DNA from: JBKHBQ01 sp046542305
Lineage (GTDB): Bacteria; Bacteroidota; Bacteroidia; Bacteroidales; 4484-276
Assembly (NCBI GenBank): GCA_046542305.1
Contig: JBKHBQ010000007.1
Span: 1-32,288, forward strand
Length of the DNA: 32,288 nt
Direction of reading: 5' to 3'
Within the stretch, counting starts at the first letter, position 1. Every line of letters begins with the position of its first letter. The translations under genes and the position numbers were made by a program. Under the pieces are notes generated by a model. The model was not told the DNA's origin and did not search any database. It worked only from the letters and a program-made list of their open reading frames with translations. Below are positions 25,045-32,288 of this stretch, piece by piece.

Positions 25045-25620
25045 ATGCCAACAAAAATCAGATTGCAGAGACATGGTAAAAAGGGTCGCCCTTTTTATCA
25101 CATTGTAATTGCGGATGGTCGGGCACCACGAGACGGCAGATTTATTGAAAAAATTGGCACCTACAATCCAATTTCGAAGCCGGCAGAAATCAACCTTGAT
25201 TTCGAAAAGGCTGTAAACTGGCTGCAGAACGGCGCCCAACCCACCGACACCGTACGTTCCATCCTTTCATTTAAAGGCGTAATGTACTGGAATCACCTGT
25301 TGAAAGGTGTAAAAAAAGGTGCGCTTACCGAAGATCAGGCTAAACTGAAATTCCAGGAATGGCTCGAAGCCAAAACGGCCAAGGTTGAAAATGCTGCCAA
25401 AGACATTGAAAATAAGGAACGTGCACTTGAAAAACAGCGCATCGAGGCCGAACGCAAGATCAACGAAGAACGCCAGGCTGAACTCGCCAGGCGTCGCGCT
25501 GCCGAAGTTGAAGCGCAGGTAAAACAAGCACAGAAAAAAGAGGATGGTGAACAGGAAACGGATGCCGCCGAAGAAACAAAAGCGGAAGCCGGAGTGGAGA
25601 AAACCGAAGAAAAAGCCTGA
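25045..25620 (+). CDS. rpsP: 30S ribosomal protein S16 with long C-terminal extension
   Basis: 191 residues. Residues 1-80 are the S16 domain (MPTKIRLQRHGKKGRPFYHI, RDGRFIEKIGTYNP), a small-subunit assembly protein. The usual bacterial S16 is about 80-90 residues; here residues 80-191 add a second, highly charged part: a predicted coiled coil rich in Lys, Glu, Ala and Arg and a very acidic end (about 165-191). Extended S16 proteins are common in Bacteroidota. The stop is followed by a terminator, and rimM begins just after that. Confidence 0.95.
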   Translation: MPTKIRLQRHGKKGRPFYHIVIADGRAPRDGRFIEKIGTYNPISKPAEINLDFEKAVNWLQNGAQPTDTVRSILSFKGVMYWNHLLKGVKKGALTEDQAKLKFQEWLEAKTAKVENAAKDIENKERALEKQRIEAERKINEERQAELARRRAAEVEAQVKQAQKKEDGEQETDAAEETKAEAGVEKTEEKA

Positions 25621-25663
25621 CTTTTTCTTTAAAGCTTAGCGAAGATCGAAACACTAAATTCAT

Positions 25664-25704
25664 AAACCGGAGAAGATGAAATAAAAAATCTTCTCCGGTT
25701 TTTT
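25664..25704 (+). terminator. Intrinsic terminator between rpsP and rimM
   Basis: A perfect 14-bp stem (25664-25677 with 25688-25701) encloses a 10-nt A-rich loop and ends in six T (25699-25704). The rimM start codon lies only 5 nt beyond the T-run. Confidence 0.85.
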
Positions 25705-25709
25705 GCAAT

Positions 25710-26237
25710 ATGGACTATCGGGATTATTTTCACCTGGGCAGCATCATTAAGTGCAACCGGAAAACTGCCGAACTGAGCATCCGGGCAGATGCCGGCGAAC
25801 CTTCACAAATTGAAGATGCGCCGTGGCTTTTCATCGAACTGCAAGGCGGCCTTGTGCCTTTTGCCGTGGAATCGGTAAGGCCAAAAACGGCAGATGTATA
25901 CCTGGTTCTGCTGGAGGATTATCATGATCCTGAAATCGCCCAGCGCTTTGTTGATTGCAGGGTATTTCTGAAAAACAACGACGCGCGGGAGGATGAGGAA
26001 CGGATTTATTATGAGGATATCATCGGATTTGAGGTGATCGATAAAACCTATGGCAAACTGGGCAAGATCGAGGACATCATCCAAGCCCCCGAACAGGATC
26101 TGATCATGATCAGCTACCGGGAAAAAGAAGTTCTGATCCCGCTTGTCGAAGCATTTTTGCTGTCGTTGGATCTGCAAAAAAAAGAAATTTACTTCGATCT
26201 GCCGGAAGGCCTGATCGAATTATATCTTGATGAATAG
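25710..26237 (+). CDS. rimM: Ribosome maturation factor RimM
   Basis: 175 residues. RimM binds ribosomal protein S19 and assists late assembly of the 30S head. The N-terminal barrel starts YFHLGSIIK; the C-terminal PRC-barrel domain is clear in YYEDIIGFEVIDKTYGKLGKIEDI and EKEVLIPLVEAF. The GLKGE motif that usually follows 'G.I.K' is degenerate here (CNRKTAEL). The gene follows rpsP, as in most bacteria, but is followed by a TrmN6-like gene instead of trmD. The start at 25710 is required to keep the first strand; it lies just after a terminator hairpin. Confidence 0.9.
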   Translation: MDYRDYFHLGSIIKCNRKTAELSIRADAGEPSQIEDAPWLFIELQGGLVPFAVESVRPKTADVYLVLLEDYHDPEIAQRFVDCRVFLKNNDAREDEERIYYEDIIGFEVIDKTYGKLGKIEDIIQAPEQDLIMISYREKEVLIPLVEAFLLSLDLQKKEIYFDLPEGLIELYLDE

Positions 26238-26249
26238 ATTTTTTATCAA

Positions 26250-26978
26250 ATGAATCAAACCGGTTCTTTTTTTCAATTCCAAAAATTTAAGCTTTCCCAT
26301 CACCGTTCCACCATGAAAGTGGGTACCGATGCCTTTATGCTGGGAGCCTGGGTAAAAGTAAAGGACGAAGATCAGTCAGCATTGGATATAGGCTGTGGCA
26401 GCGGCATCATTTCGCTGATGCTGGCGCAGCGCAGCAGGGCATTTATCGATGCCATCGATGTGCACCAACCCTCCGTGGAGGAAGCCGCGGAAAATTTTAA
26501 TTCGTCGCCCTGGCCATCCCGCCTGATGGCCATCCACAGCTCACTGGAACAATTCGCAGGCAATCCGTCAAAAACCTATGACCTGATCGTGAGCAATCCG
26601 CCGTTTTTCCAGAACAGCATGTTGTCGGCCAGCGAAAACCTGAGCCTGGCCAAGCACAATGTGCAGCTTTCCCTGTGCGATTTCCTTAAATTCGCGACCG
26701 GCCTGCTGAAAGAGAAGGGCAGGCTGTGCGTGATCCTGCCGGTGGCTGAATCGAAACTGGTGCTGGCCGATACCGGAAAATACGGGCTATTCCTGTGCCG
26801 CAAACTGATTGTGGTGCCAAAAGAGGGGAAACTCTCCAACAGGGTGGTGCTGGAGCTTTCGCGGGAGGATTGTCCCGAGGTTTATATTGATCGCATTACT
26901 TTGCGAAATGCCGAAGGGAAATTTACGGAAGCATACAAAAACCTTACGCACGAATTCCATCCGCGCCAATACTTCTGA
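26250..26978 (+). CDS. tRNA1(Val) (adenine(37)-N6)-methyltransferase, TrmN6/YfiC family
   Basis: 242 residues. SAM-dependent N6-adenine methyltransferase. The N-terminal FKFKLSHHRSTMKVGTDAFMLGAW pattern (given here as HHRSTMKVGTDAFMLGAW) is the TrmN6 hallmark; the SAM motif is DIGCGSGIISLMLA and the catalytic motif is NPPF in LIVSNPPFF. It would methylate A37 of tRNA1(Val). It begins 12 nt after rimM, so the two are probably transcribed together, which fits a shared link to translation. Confidence 0.9.
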   Translation: MNQTGSFFQFQKFKLSHHRSTMKVGTDAFMLGAWVKVKDEDQSALDIGCGSGIISLMLAQRSRAFIDAIDVHQPSVEEAAENFNSSPWPSRLMAIHSSLEQFAGNPSKTYDLIVSNPPFFQNSMLSASENLSLAKHNVQLSLCDFLKFATGLLKEKGRLCVILPVAESKLVLADTGKYGLFLCRKLIVVPKEGKLSNRVVLELSREDCPEVYIDRITLRNAEGKFTEAYKNLTHEFHPRQYF

Positions 26979-27014
26979 TCCGGATGGTGACGGCCATGCC
27001 TTGGCAAAATTCAT

Positions 27015-27022
27015 TACTTTTG
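27015..27022 (+). promoter_or_regulatory. Candidate -7 box for the C26 lipoprotein gene
   Basis: TACTTTTG matches TAnnTTTG exactly and ends 21 nt before the ATG at 27044. It lies within a possible in-frame upstream extension from 26984, arguing for the later start. Confidence 0.5.
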
Positions 27023-27043
27023 GCAGGAGAAATAAATTTGTGC

Positions 27044-27835
27044 ATGAAACGATCAGGTATTTTTCGGCTCATTTTCCTGCTTTCCCTGCTGTTGTCGATG
27101 TCGTGTGGTCAGGAATCGGAACGCCTGAAGATTGCCGTTTCAAAAATTTCCGGGGATTACAATCAGAACCATTATATCCGCTGGTTGCGTCAGGCAAACC
27201 CTGAAGCGGATTATATCGTGATGTATGACCTGCCAAAGGATTCGGTGGAAATTATCTTCCGGGAATGTTCAGGGCTGCTGCTCACCGGCGGCAAAGATGT
27301 TTACCCCGGCAGGTACGGGCAGGAAGCTGATACAGCGCGTTGCGGAGCCTTCGATCTGTACCGCGATTCGCTGGAGTTCGGGCTGATTGAAATGGCGCTG
27401 GAAAGAAAAATGCCGGTGATGGGCATTTGCCGCGGTCAGCAAATCCTGAATGTAGCACTGGGCGGAACATTGTATGTGGATATCCCGTCGGATTTGAACA
27501 CTGCTGTGCTTCACCGCTGTGAGGATTGGGAAAACTGCTACCACCGTGTCAGGCTGATTCCGGGCGGATTGCTCCAACAGATCTCGGGTATACGCGAAGG
27601 TGTGGTCAATACCAACCATCATCAGGCTGTCGACAGGCTGGCGGGGCAGTTAAGGGTGCTGGCAACAGGCGAGGACGGGGTGATTGAATCGGTAGGCTGG
27701 CACGATACCCTCAACAATGGCTGGCTGTTGGGTGTACAGTGGCATCCCGAAAGGCTGGATTCCTTTCCGGAATTGTCCGGGCCGCTGGCAGGGAGGTTTG
27801 TCCGGGAAGCGGAAAAGTACATGCATTCCAATTAA
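27044..27835 (+). CDS. Exported C26 gamma-glutamyl hydrolase-like (PuuD-like) lipoprotein
   Basis: 263 residues from the ATG at 27044. Residues 1-21 are a lipoprotein-type signal ending SMSC (C21). The rest is a class I glutamine amidotransferase fold of the C26 family: GLLLTGGKDVYPGRYG, nucleophile C129 in MGICRGQQILN, and the His/Glu pair H234 and E236 in GVQWHPERLD. Cytoplasmic PuuD cleaves gamma-glutamyl-GABA in putrescine degradation; here an envelope location suggests instead cleavage of gamma-glutamyl bonds in peptides outside the inner membrane, which is inference. It precedes hldD by 22 nt. Confidence 0.87.
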   Translation: MKRSGIFRLIFLLSLLLSMSCGQESERLKIAVSKISGDYNQNHYIRWLRQANPEADYIVMYDLPKDSVEIIFRECSGLLLTGGKDVYPGRYGQEADTARCGAFDLYRDSLEFGLIEMALERKMPVMGICRGQQILNVALGGTLYVDIPSDLNTAVLHRCEDWENCYHRVRLIPGGLLQQISGIREGVVNTNHHQAVDRLAGQLRVLATGEDGVIESVGWHDTLNNGWLLGVQWHPERLDSFPELSGPLAGRFVREAEKYMHSN

Positions 27836-27857
27836 TTAATAAACTAAAACAAAAATT

Positions 27858-28823
27858 ATGATCGTGGTAACCGGAGCCGCAGGATTCATCGGAAGCGTGC
27901 TCACCTCGAAGTTAAACCTGCTGGGACATATCGATGTGGTGGTTGCAGATGATTTTTCCAACCCGGAAAAAAACAGAAATTTGGCAGGGAAAACTACCAT
28001 CGAACAGGTAAACAGGAAGGATTTTGCCGGATGGCTCGGTAAGAACCACCACAAAGTGGAGTTCATCTTTCACATAGGGGCAAGAACCGATACGGCCGAA
28101 TTCGATAAAGAGGTGTTGAACGAACTCAACCTCAACTACAGCAAAATGATCTGGGAAAAATGTACCGATTACGATATCCCGCTGATCTATGCTTCATCTG
28201 CTGCCACCTATGGACTCGGTGAACTCGGCTATAAGGATGATCACCATATAGTGGAAAAGCTAAAACCGTTAAACCCCTATGGCGAATCAAAAAACGAATT
28301 CGACAAGTGGGTGCTGCATCAGGATGCCGCCCCGCCATTCTGGGCCGGGTTTAAGTTTTTCAATGTTTACGGCCCCAACGAATACCACAAGGGACGCATG
28401 GCCTCGGTGGTTTTTCATACCTATAAACAAATTCTTAAAACAGGAAAAATGAAGCTGTTCCGCTCACATCATCCCGATTTTGAAGATGGACAGCAGATGC
28501 GCGATTTCATCTACGTGAAGGATGTAGTGAATGTGCTGGTTTATTTTATGAAAAACCAGGGCGAGCCGGGATTGTATAATCTGGGTACCGGAAAAGCCCG
28601 CACTTTCCGACATCTGGCCGAATCTACATTCCGGGCGCTTGATTTGAAACCTGAAATAGAATATATCGATACACCCGCCGATATCCGCGACAAGTACCAG
28701 TACTTCACCGAAGCCGACATGGATAAAGTACGCAAATACGGTTATGATAAACACTTCACCACGCTGGAGGACGGTGTGGAAGATTACGTGAAGAAATTTC
28801 TGAAGCCGGGAAGATACTATTAG
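27858..28823 (+). CDS. hldD: ADP-L-glycero-D-manno-heptose 6-epimerase
   Basis: 321 residues. Final step in making ADP-heptose for the LPS inner core, NADP-dependent, cytoplasmic. The cofactor motif is TGAAGFIGS (5-13); HIGARTDTAEFD is diagnostic of HldD; the active site is ASSAATYG with Y141-GES-K145. FNVYGPNEYHKGRMASV is also family-specific. The other heptose genes are not in the window. It lies 22 nt after the C26 lipoprotein gene and may be co-transcribed with it. Confidence 0.94.
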   Translation: MIVVTGAAGFIGSVLTSKLNLLGHIDVVVADDFSNPEKNRNLAGKTTIEQVNRKDFAGWLGKNHHKVEFIFHIGARTDTAEFDKEVLNELNLNYSKMIWEKCTDYDIPLIYASSAATYGLGELGYKDDHHIVEKLKPLNPYGESKNEFDKWVLHQDAAPPFWAGFKFFNVYGPNEYHKGRMASVVFHTYKQILKTGKMKLFRSHHPDFEDGQQMRDFIYVKDVVNVLVYFMKNQGEPGLYNLGTGKARTFRHLAESTFRALDLKPEIEYIDTPADIRDKYQYFTEADMDKVRKYGYDKHFTTLEDGVEDYVKKFLKPGRYY

Positions 28824-28829
28824 AAAGAA

Positions 28830-28851
28830 GTTATTGGTAATTCGTTATTGG
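28830..28851 (+). repeat. Direct repeat GTTATTGGT x2
   Basis: Two copies of GTTATTGGT start at 28830 and 28844, 14 nt apart, just after the hldD stop codon. They open a 206-nt repeat-rich spacer that reaches 29029 and has no gene. Confidence 0.7.
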
Positions 28852-28882
28852 TTATAGTTGAATTATGTTTGGTGGCAGATTC

Positions 28883-28912
28883 GCTGCGTAAAGTCTGTCG
28901 CAGCTACGCAGC
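28883..28912. repeat. Inverted repeat with two alternative partners
   Basis: GCTGCGTA (28883-28890) pairs perfectly with TACGCAGC (28905-28912), or its first six bases pair with CGCAGC at 28899-28904. No T-run follows, so it is a poor terminator. A second small hairpin, GGGCC-TCC-GGCCC, lies at 28953-28965. Confidence 0.6.
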
Positions 28913-28981
28913 TTTAAAAATCTCTTCCCACTGATGCAGCTACCATACTTTCGGGCCTCCGGCCCTATGGCTCGCGCAAGT

Positions 28982-29024
28982 ACTTTAGGCACTTTAGCTC
29001 ACTTTAGGCACTTTATGAACTTTA
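28982..29024. repeat. ACTTTA repeat, five units
   Basis: ACTTTA occurs at 28982, 28991, 29001, 29010 and 29019, a period of 9 or 10 nt; the first and third units extend to ACTTTAGGCAC. The array ends just before the stop codon of the sulfatase-fold gene. Confidence 0.75.
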
Positions 29025-29029
29025 CCTCA

Positions 29030-30889
29030 TCAATAATCAAAATATTCCTGAAACAGCACCTGTAGGTACGACATGCCGTTTTGGATCACCTGACCATCGA
29101 AATCCTTTGCAGGTTTTTTCCAAAAAATTGTTTTGTGATCGCAATCATAACAAAATGACGCGGAGCCTTCTTCCCAGATCAGCCCGTTTTCATAGCCGAA
29201 ATACCTGAACCTCGGCGAATATGGATTGAAAAGGTTTCGGCTCCAGTGAAACTCTTCATGTGGCAAATTCAGTTGCACCAGCAGGCTGGCCGAAAGATCT
29301 ACCTGCGAACCGGGTTGGTAATTTTGTGAGCCACGGTATTCCGGTTTTATCACTTCACCGTACCACAGCATCGGGATGCGGTGGTATTCGATGCTGGCAA
29401 AGGGCCAGTTGCGGTAGGAGTTGTGGCTGTGATCGGCCACCATCACAAAAAGGGTGTTGTCGTACCAGTCGTATTTTCGTGCTTCCCGCATAAAAACGCC
29501 CAGGCAGCTATCGGTGTAGTAGGCCGAGTTGATGTAGCGGCGTTCATTGTCGCCCCAGTCGAACACCTCCCTCATGGGCTGGTCGTAGGGTGAGTGCGAA
29601 CTGAGGGTGAATAGCGCCGTGAAAAACGGTTCTTTTTCGGTATTCATATCGTTGATCACCTTTGCCATCGTGTATTCATCGTGGATGCCCAGCTTTCCGC
29701 GGGGCAGCGAATCATCAAAGTCGGCGCCTTCCCTTACGCGGTCGAATTCGTTATAAAGGATGTAGCTCTTGATATTTCCATAAATCAACTGCCCGCCAAA
29801 GTAAAACGAAGAATGGTAGCCGAGCTCATTCAGTTCACGGGTGATGGTTGGCAGATGAATGAATTTGTCGGGCTGCACGGTAATGGAAGTGAGCGCATGC
29901 GCCGGAAACCCGCTGAAGATGGCCGCCATACCCTGTTCAGACCGTGAGCCTGTCGACAACATCCCTGTAAACAGAATCCCTTCTTCTTCCAGTTGCCGGA
30001 ATTCCGGCGTGATGCCGGGCTCGCCGCCAAGGCTTTCGATCAAATCCGCCGACCAGCTTTCCAGGATCAGCAGAACAATGTTCGGGCGGCTTGTATTTAA
30101 AATACTGACCGTTGTATCCTTTTCCGATTTATAAATATTTTCCACCGTTTTTTTTGCGATAGCCGGATCGTAAAACTTGTAGGGATTGTCCGTCATGCTT
30201 TTGGTATTTTCAATCAGGCTGATGGCGATGTTGAAAGCATTGTTCGTCGCAGTTTGGTTAAGGATGATATGTGGCGAAAAATATGATTGGCTTTGGTTGA
30301 TGGGAATTTCCTGAAGACCGCCGCGCATTGCCAGGGGAAATAGGCCAAGGGTGATGATCAGTACGGGAATTGCCAGCCATTTGTTGCGGGCCGGTTTTTT
30401 GATTTCCAGAAAAAACAAACGGGTATAGGCCCAATATCCAAGGGCAAATAATCCGATGGTAGTCAGCAACAAAAGGAAAAAACTCCCTGTTTCAGCCGAA
30501 TCGTAAACCTCCGAAGGATTCTGCAGGTATCGCAGGGCCTTGATGTTGAGCTTTGTTTTCCATTCGCCGTAGATCCCCATTTCGCCGGTGGTGATCAGGG
30601 TATAGAACAGGATAATGAAACCCGTGTATATTTTGTTGACCGTATTCAAAACCGGCAGCTTTACGAATGATTGCACCATCAGCAGCACAAAGGGAAACAT
30701 CAGAAAATATCCTGCTGTTGCCACATCGAGCGGCAGTGCATGGTAAAAGAGCGAAATAACTTCGCCCCATCCGGCACCGCTTACCCTGAAAAGATGCAGG
30801 TAGTGCATCATAAAAATAAATCGTGCAAGGGCGAAAAACAGCAGCCAAAAAAGCAATTGCCTCAGCAGCGAAAAAATGATACGGTTCAT
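29030..30889 (-). CDS. LtaS-family membrane sulfatase-fold protein (phosphoglycerol/phosphoethanolamine transferase-like)
   Basis: 619 residues. Five membrane helices (about 7-29, 47-75, 85-101, 136-156, 170-189) are followed by an extracytoplasmic sulfatase-fold domain from about 265. Metal and active-site residues are visible: E277 in LLILESWS, nucleophile in GSRSEQG (S317), and D486-H487 in VADHSHN. In LtaS and most relatives the nucleophile is threonine; here it is serine. The family moves phosphoglycerol or phosphoethanolamine from lipids to envelope polymers. Gram-negative Bacteroidota have no lipoteichoic acid, so the acceptor is probably LPS or another glycan, which is inference. It begins 9 nt after the transporter gene. 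Confidence 0.87.
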   Translation of the reverse strand: MNRIIFSLLRQLLFWLLFFALARFIFMMHYLHLFRVSGAGWGEVISLFYHALPLDVATAGYFLMFPFVLLMVQSFVKLPVLNTVNKIYTGFIILFYTLITTGEMGIYGEWKTKLNIKALRYLQNPSEVYDSAETGSFFLLLLTTIGLFALGYWAYTRLFFLEIKKPARNKWLAIPVLIITLGLFPLAMRGGLQEIPINQSQSYFSPHIILNQTATNNAFNIAISLIENTKSMTDNPYKFYDPAIAKKTVENIYKSEKDTTVSILNTSRPNIVLLILESWSADLIESLGGEPGITPEFRQLEEEGILFTGMLSTGSRSEQGMAAIFSGFPAHALTSITVQPDKFIHLPTITRELNELGYHSSFYFGGQLIYGNIKSYILYNEFDRVREGADFDDSLPRGKLGIHDEYTMAKVINDMNTEKEPFFTALFTLSSHSPYDQPMREVFDWGDNERRYINSAYYTDSCLGVFMREARKYDWYDNTLFVMVADHSHNSYRNWPFASIEYHRIPMLWYGEVIKPEYRGSQNYQPGSQVDLSASLLVQLNLPHEEFHWSRNLFNPYSPRFRYFGYENGLIWEEGSASFCYDCDHKTIFWKKPAKDFDGQVIQNGMSYLQVLFQEYFDY

Positions 30890-30898
30890 GAATAAGCT

Positions 30899-32288
30899 TT
30901 ATACGGTTTTCAAAATTAATCTGTCGTACAGGTACAGCAGGATCACCGTGCCCAGACCAATTCCTGCAAATACCATCCAGATATCCCCCGGGTGATATGT
31001 ATTCCATAGGTAAGTGGTCATCTCTTTTTGTGTCATATTCATCAGTTCGGCCGCCCGGGCATAAAAATCGTTTTGGGTAAAGGTATCCGATATCGCAGGC
31101 ATGTCGTATCCCCGGGATTCCATTTCCCTTTGCAGCAGATTGGTTTTGTCGGACATGCTGCCGTAAACGTCACCGGACAGAATGCCGGCAAAGAAATTTC
31201 CGCCTGCCATGGGCAGGAAAGAGGCACCCATATAAAGAGCTACCTTCTCAGGCGGCGCGATTTTACCGATGTATTCGGTGATTTTCGGCGAACTGGCCAT
31301 TTCACCGAGGCCGAAGATAAGGATCGACAGGAAAAGGAAAAACGGATTGTTGGTGTAAAAAGTCAGCGCCAGCCCGATGGCATTTACCAGGATACCCGAC
31401 ATCATCGCATTTAGCGGCTTGTATTTCATGACGAATGCCGATACAAACACCTGGAAAATGATGATGTACAGCGCATCGATATTGGTCAGCAGCTCCGGTG
31501 CAATGGTGCCCTCGTCGGTGCCGATGGCGCGTGCCAGCCCCGGCGACAGGTCGTGAAGCGAATTGTACAGCAGCGAAGTATCCATCCATTGATCGATAAA
31601 AACCGGCAGCGTGTAAAATAGCTGGTTGTACATCGCCCAGAAACCGATGATGATGATCAAAAACAGCAGCAGCTTCAGGTCGCTCACTGCCACCCAGATA
31701 TTTTTCAGGATGGTAAGGATGGATTTCCCCAGCGGCTCATCGCTTTTTACCCGCGGAGGTTCCTTAAAAACAAACAACACGATGATCAGGTTGACCAGGA
31801 TGATCACTGAAGATGTGATGAAAACATATTGCCAGTCGAAGCCGCGCATTTTGCTGGCCACCACCGGACCGATAAATGCGCCGATATTCACCATCATGTA
31901 AAAAATGCCGAAGCCGATGGAGGAGGTTTCGTCGTCGGTGGTTTTGGCAATGATGGCCGAAATGATCGGCTTGAACAGTGCAGCGCCAACGGCCACAAAC
32001 AGGAATACCACATACATCGAGGCATAGCTTTTGAACATTCCCATCAGGAAATATCCCACCGATAAGATCAGGTAGGAAATGATCAGCACCCGTTTATACC
32101 CGTAGCGGTCGGCAATGGCGCCGGTGATCAGCGGCAGAAAATACAGGATGGCCACCACGGGCCCCATCAGGTAACCTTTCTGTTCCTGGGTGAAGCCCAG
32201 CGCTCCCGTGTCTTTTGATCCCGTAAGGTACAGCGCCAGCAGCATAAACATGCCGTACCAGGCCCAGCGTTCGAACAATTCCATGGTG
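30899..32288 (-). CDS. POT/PTR2-family proton-dependent oligopeptide transporter, 5'-truncated by the window edge
   Basis: 461 residues are visible counting from an in-frame ATG at 32284, but the frame continues to the edge (the preceding codon is Thr) and family alignment puts the true N-terminus further on. The POT motif ExxER is at the visible start (ELFER), and the PTR2 signature FYMMVNIGAFIGP is in the fifth helix region. About twelve membrane helices are present up to the C-terminus. The protein imports di- or tripeptides with protons. It is upstream of the LtaS-family gene by 9 nt, an operon with no obvious functional link. Confidence 0.9.
   Translation of the reverse strand, partial: TMELFERWAWYGMFMLLALYLTGSKDTGALGFTQEQKGYLMGPVVAILYFLPLITGAIADRYGYKRVLIISYLILSVGYFLMGMFKSYASMYVVFLFVAVGAALFKPIISAIIAKTTDDETSSIGFGIFYMMVNIGAFIGPVVASKMRGFDWQYVFITSSVIILVNLIIVLFVFKEPPRVKSDEPLGKSILTILKNIWVAVSDLKLLLFLIIIIGFWAMYNQLFYTLPVFIDQWMDTSLLYNSLHDLSPGLARAIGTDEGTIAPELLTNIDALYIIIFQVFVSAFVMKYKPLNAMMSGILVNAIGLALTFYTNNPFFLFLSILIFGLGEMASSPKITEYIGKIAPPEKVALYMGASFLPMAGGNFFAGILSGDVYGSMSDKTNLLQREMESRGYDMPAISDTFTQNDFYARAAELMNMTQKEMTTYLWNTYHPGDIWMVFAGIGLGTVILLYLYDRLILKTV

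Noticed and set aside
28921..29000. Possible tRNA or structured RNA in the spacer after hldD
   Set aside because: Only short hairpins form; no cloverleaf, TTC loop or acceptor stem can be drawn.

Overview
The window reads as chromosomal DNA from a member of the Bacteroidota. Evidence: a GT3 glycogen synthase fused to an alpha-glucan phosphorylase, a type IX secretion (T9SS) C-terminal sorting domain on a C25 (gingipain-family) peptidase, several SPII lipoproteins, start codons without clear Shine-Dalgarno sequences, and many exact TAnnTTTG boxes (the Bacteroidota -7 promoter element) 15-52 nt upstream of start codons. Genus cannot be read from the sequence. I see no tRNA, rRNA, CRISPR array, insertion sequence, phage or plasmid gene; this is mostly core metabolism and cell envelope DNA.

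Layout. 1-3580: 3' part of the glycogen synthase-phosphorylase fusion, ending in a strong terminator. 3794-5907 (minus): three overlapping genes, namely an exported thioredoxin-fold protein, a nucleoside deaminase and a fucose/arabinose isomerase-like protein. 5989-8161 (minus): an ABC-2 exporter (ATPase plus permease). 8325-9137: an M48 metalloprotease lipoprotein. 9224-11435: three genes joined by ATGA overlaps, namely a cobalamin-binding protein with the W-x9-EH motif of CarH-type B12 photoreceptors, a PAS histidine kinase, and an unrecognised helical protein. 11432-12516: a short-chain dehydrogenase between two decayed 3' ends of minus-strand genes (a CFA-synthase-type methyltransferase and a T9SS sorting domain). 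12660-14771 (minus): an M3 peptidyl-dipeptidase lipoprotein. 14885-16427: a SMUG2-like DNA glycosylase, a 37-residue one-helix membrane protein, and a Dph6-type ATP pyrophosphatase on the opposite strand.

16553-21631 is a sugar-nucleotide block: UDP-glucose dehydrogenase, UDP-glucuronate decarboxylase, dTDP-4-dehydrorhamnose reductase and a phosphohexomutase. Together with glycogen phosphorylase (which releases glucose-1-phosphate) these enzymes link storage glucan to UDP-glucuronate, UDP-xylose and dTDP-rhamnose for surface glycans. A strong bidirectional terminator follows. 21718-24279: a PKD-domain lipoprotein and a secreted C25 peptidase, divergently transcribed from back-to-back promoter boxes. 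24445-26978: a SlyD-like FKBP, ribosomal protein S16, RimM and the TrmN6-like tRNA methyltransferase. 27044-28823: an exported C26 glutamine-amidotransferase-like lipoprotein and heptose epimerase HldD for LPS core. 28824-29029 is a repeat-rich spacer. 29030-32288 (minus): an LtaS-type sulfatase-fold membrane enzyme downstream of a POT-family peptide transporter that runs off the right edge.

The most distinctive item is the B12-photoreceptor-like protein coupled to a histidine kinase with no DNA-binding domain or response regulator beside it. All gene assignments rest on reading motifs by eye; no database search was run.
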